A DNA stretch of 64,000 bases, from positions 1-64,000 of the forward strand of contig WHTT01000028.1 of the NCBI GenBank assembly GCA_009377605.1. Direction: 5' to 3'. This document shows positions 62,509 through 64,000 of this stretch, piece after piece; within the stretch, counting starts at the first letter, position 1, and every line of letters starts with the position of its first letter. The stretch comes from Luteitalea sp. Lineage in GTDB: Bacteria > Acidobacteriota > Vicinamibacteria > Vicinamibacterales > Vicinamibacteraceae. Under the pieces are notes generated by a model. The model ran no database searches, had not been told where the DNA came from, and was given only the letters and a program-made list of their open reading frames with translations. A program made the position numbers and the translations under genes.

Positions 62509-62643
62509 GAACGACACACTGGACTCGCCAGGTCATGTTCGAGCGCTCGAGAGAGCGTCGGGGAGTCGGGCCGAAGGCCGCCGTTCGCGGGGCGGGAACC
62601 GCTGAGCCAAGTGTTGTCGAGAACCTGAAGCACAAGGAACCGT

Positions 62644-63957
62644 ATGGAGACGAGAGACCGTGCTCGTGTTGCCCCGCTCACCGTTGCTGCGCTGCTCACG
62701 GTTGGTGCCGCGCTGGCGCCGTCCGCGTCGACGGTCGCGCCGGACACAATCGCAGCGGACCGCTTTGTCGACGCGGCGGGCGTCAACATCCACCTGCACT
62801 ATGACAACACGCCGTACAGGAGTCAGTTCCCGCTGATCAAGCGCCGCTTGATCGAGCTGGGCGTACGCCATGTGCGCGATGGTCTCGTGGACACGACCTG
62901 GCAAGGGTACTACGACCGCCTCAACGAGCTCGGTGCGGCGGGCATCAAGGGCACATTTGTCACGAGTCCCGAGCAGAGCACAGCGCTCTGGATCGACTAT
63001 CCCACGCGCGTGAGCCACAGCTTCGAGGCGTACGAGGCGCCAAACGAGTACGACAGGTCGAATGACCCGGATTGGGCGCAGGTCCTGACCGCGACGCTCA
63101 CGCACCTCCGCAAGCTCAAGAGCGACGCGCGCGTCACCGACTTCCCGGTGTATGGGCCGTCGCTGACGAGCGAGAACGCGTACGAGACGCTGGGGGACGT
63201 CAGCGCATACTTCGACTTCGCCAACCTCCACAACTACTTCGCTGGACGGCAGCCGAGCACCCAGGGCTGGGGCGCGAATGGATTCGGAAGCATTGCGTGG
63301 AATCTCGACCTGGCGGCCAGGCACGCTCCGGGCAAGCCGGTCGTCACGACCGAGACAGGCTATCAAGACAGCGCTTCGCAGGTGGACTGGGTGCCAGCGG
63401 ATGTGGCCGGCCGCTACATGCCAATTGTCCTCTTGGAACAGTTTCGCGCGGGCATCGTGCGGACGTTCCTGTACGAGCTCATCGACTTCCCCAAATCAGG
63501 CAGCTATGGGTTGCTCGAGCAAGATGGATCGCCCAAGCCTGCGTTCACGGCCGTCAAGGGACTCTTGAGCCTCTTGGCCGATCCGGGTCCGGCGTTCACA
63601 CCGCAGCGCCTGCAGTACACCATCGGAGACGAGCGTGGTAACGTGCGTCACCTCGCCTTCCAGAAGCGCGACGGCACGTACTTCCTGGCGCTCTGGCTGC
63701 CTCGGCCAAGCTACGACCTGAGCACGGGCACTCGCATCACCGTAGCAGCCCAGCGCGTCGAGGTGACGCTGCCGAGCGCCGAGCGTCGCCTGCGCACGCA
63801 CGAATGGCAGACCGCCGGCGCCGTGTCGACGACGCCCTGGTCGACACCAGGGGAGACGATTCCAGTGGCCGTTGCCGATCGACTGGTCGTGATCGAGCTC
63901 GCGCAGAGCGCACCAGCAGCGCCAGGAAACCTGCGGGTCGTGAGCGATAAGCCGTGA
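62644..63957 (+). CDS. Secreted glycoside hydrolase (clan GH-A-like), paralog 2
   Basis: 437 residues from ATG 62644; signal (VAPLTVAALLTVGAALAPSA). Shares the architecture of the preceding protein nearly throughout: AAGVNIHLHYDNTPY, VRHVRDGLVDTTW, FEAYEAPNEYDRSN, VVTTETGYQDSASQ, FLYELIDFPKSGSYGLLEQD. Both putative catalytic glutamates are kept, so it should be active. The C-terminus has a short extra tail (PAAPGNLRVVSDKP). The 135-base spacer before it shows no terminator. Tandem duplication is the clear origin. The last 43 bases of the window contain nothing recognised. Confidence 0.85.
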   Translation: METRDRARVAPLTVAALLTVGAALAPSASTVAPDTIAADRFVDAAGVNIHLHYDNTPYRSQFPLIKRRLIELGVRHVRDGLVDTTWQGYYDRLNELGAAGIKGTFVTSPEQSTALWIDYPTRVSHSFEAYEAPNEYDRSNDPDWAQVLTATLTHLRKLKSDARVTDFPVYGPSLTSENAYETLGDVSAYFDFANLHNYFAGRQPSTQGWGANGFGSIAWNLDLAARHAPGKPVVTTETGYQDSASQVDWVPADVAGRYMPIVLLEQFRAGIVRTFLYELIDFPKSGSYGLLEQDGSPKPAFTAVKGLLSLLADPGPAFTPQRLQYTIGDERGNVRHLAFQKRDGTYFLALWLPRPSYDLSTGTRITVAAQRVEVTLPSAERRLRTHEWQTAGAVSTTPWSTPGETIPVAVADRLVVIELAQSAPAAPGNLRVVSDKP

Positions 63958-64000
63958 GGACCCGAAACGAAGTGTCTGGATCCCCAGCGAGCGGCGCATC

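Noticed and set aside
1-64000. tRNA, rRNA, integrase or complete insertion sequence
   Set aside because: None recognised on either strand despite the many repeats and rearrangement scars.

Overview
The window is GC-rich, gene-dense chromosomal DNA. Its content points to an Acidobacteriota member, most likely a Vicinamibacteria/subdivision 6 relative. The clues are Oar-like TonB-dependent receptors with a carboxypeptidase-regulatory N-terminus, DUF1080 proteins, a BlaI/BlaR1 pair whose BlaR1 carries TonB C-terminal domains, a large zinc metalloprotease, remnants of MacB-type permeases and many short palindromic repeats. The lineage is inferred: no rRNA or tRNA gene was seen.

Layout. 1-8.7 kb: a truncated beta-propeller peptidase gene, a TonB receptor, a sodium:amino-acid symporter, a DUF1080 protein, an alpha/beta hydrolase and a galactonate-dehydratase-like enolase enzyme. 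8.8-12.6 kb is scarred: a TonB receptor gene without its 5' end is joined to a nucleotidyltransferase gene without its 3' end, beside a collapsed DoxX gene. 12.6-23.3 kb (minus strand): redox/envelope proteins, the metalloprotease, a membrane protein, and an alpha-2-macroglobulin with a thioester motif coupled to a DUF1175 lipoprotein. 23.3-24.0 kb: a dodecin gene between two copies of an ABC-permease 3' end. 24.1-28.8 kb: assimilatory sulfur reduction (cysH, siroheme synthase domain, cobA, sulfite/nitrite reductase), preceded by what appears to be a cysteine-codon attenuator. 28.8-40.1 kb: a glycosyltransferase, an SGNH hydrolase, a radical SAM enzyme resembling tetraether/membrane-spanning-lipid synthases, a PD40 propeller, a small zincin-like protein, a cupin, an alcohol dehydrogenase and MoaA. 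40.2-45.4 kb: blaI-blaR1-tonB and a TPR gene with a 3' frameshift. 45.6-46.4 kb: an AT-rich, probably acquired sulfotransferase gene. 47.4-64 kb: a Wzx/Wzy-type exopolysaccharide operon ending in two paralogous secreted glycoside hydrolases.

How the genes work together. The sulfur genes take APS to sulfite to sulfide and make the siroheme that the reductase needs. The leader upstream would let cysteine supply set transcription. The polysaccharide genes cover initiation (sugar phosphotransferase), chain assembly (six glycosyltransferases), flipping, polymerisation, length control and export; the adjacent sulfotransferase could decorate the product. Intergenic spaces are filled by at least six families of palindromic repeats, several placed where a terminator would sit.

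The most notable observation is the 24,177-24,405 leader: a 34-codon ORF with a Cys-Val-Cys-Cys-Cys run, a strong intrinsic terminator, and an alternative pairing between the two. The second is a repeat family whose copies keep complementary stems despite different stem sequences.
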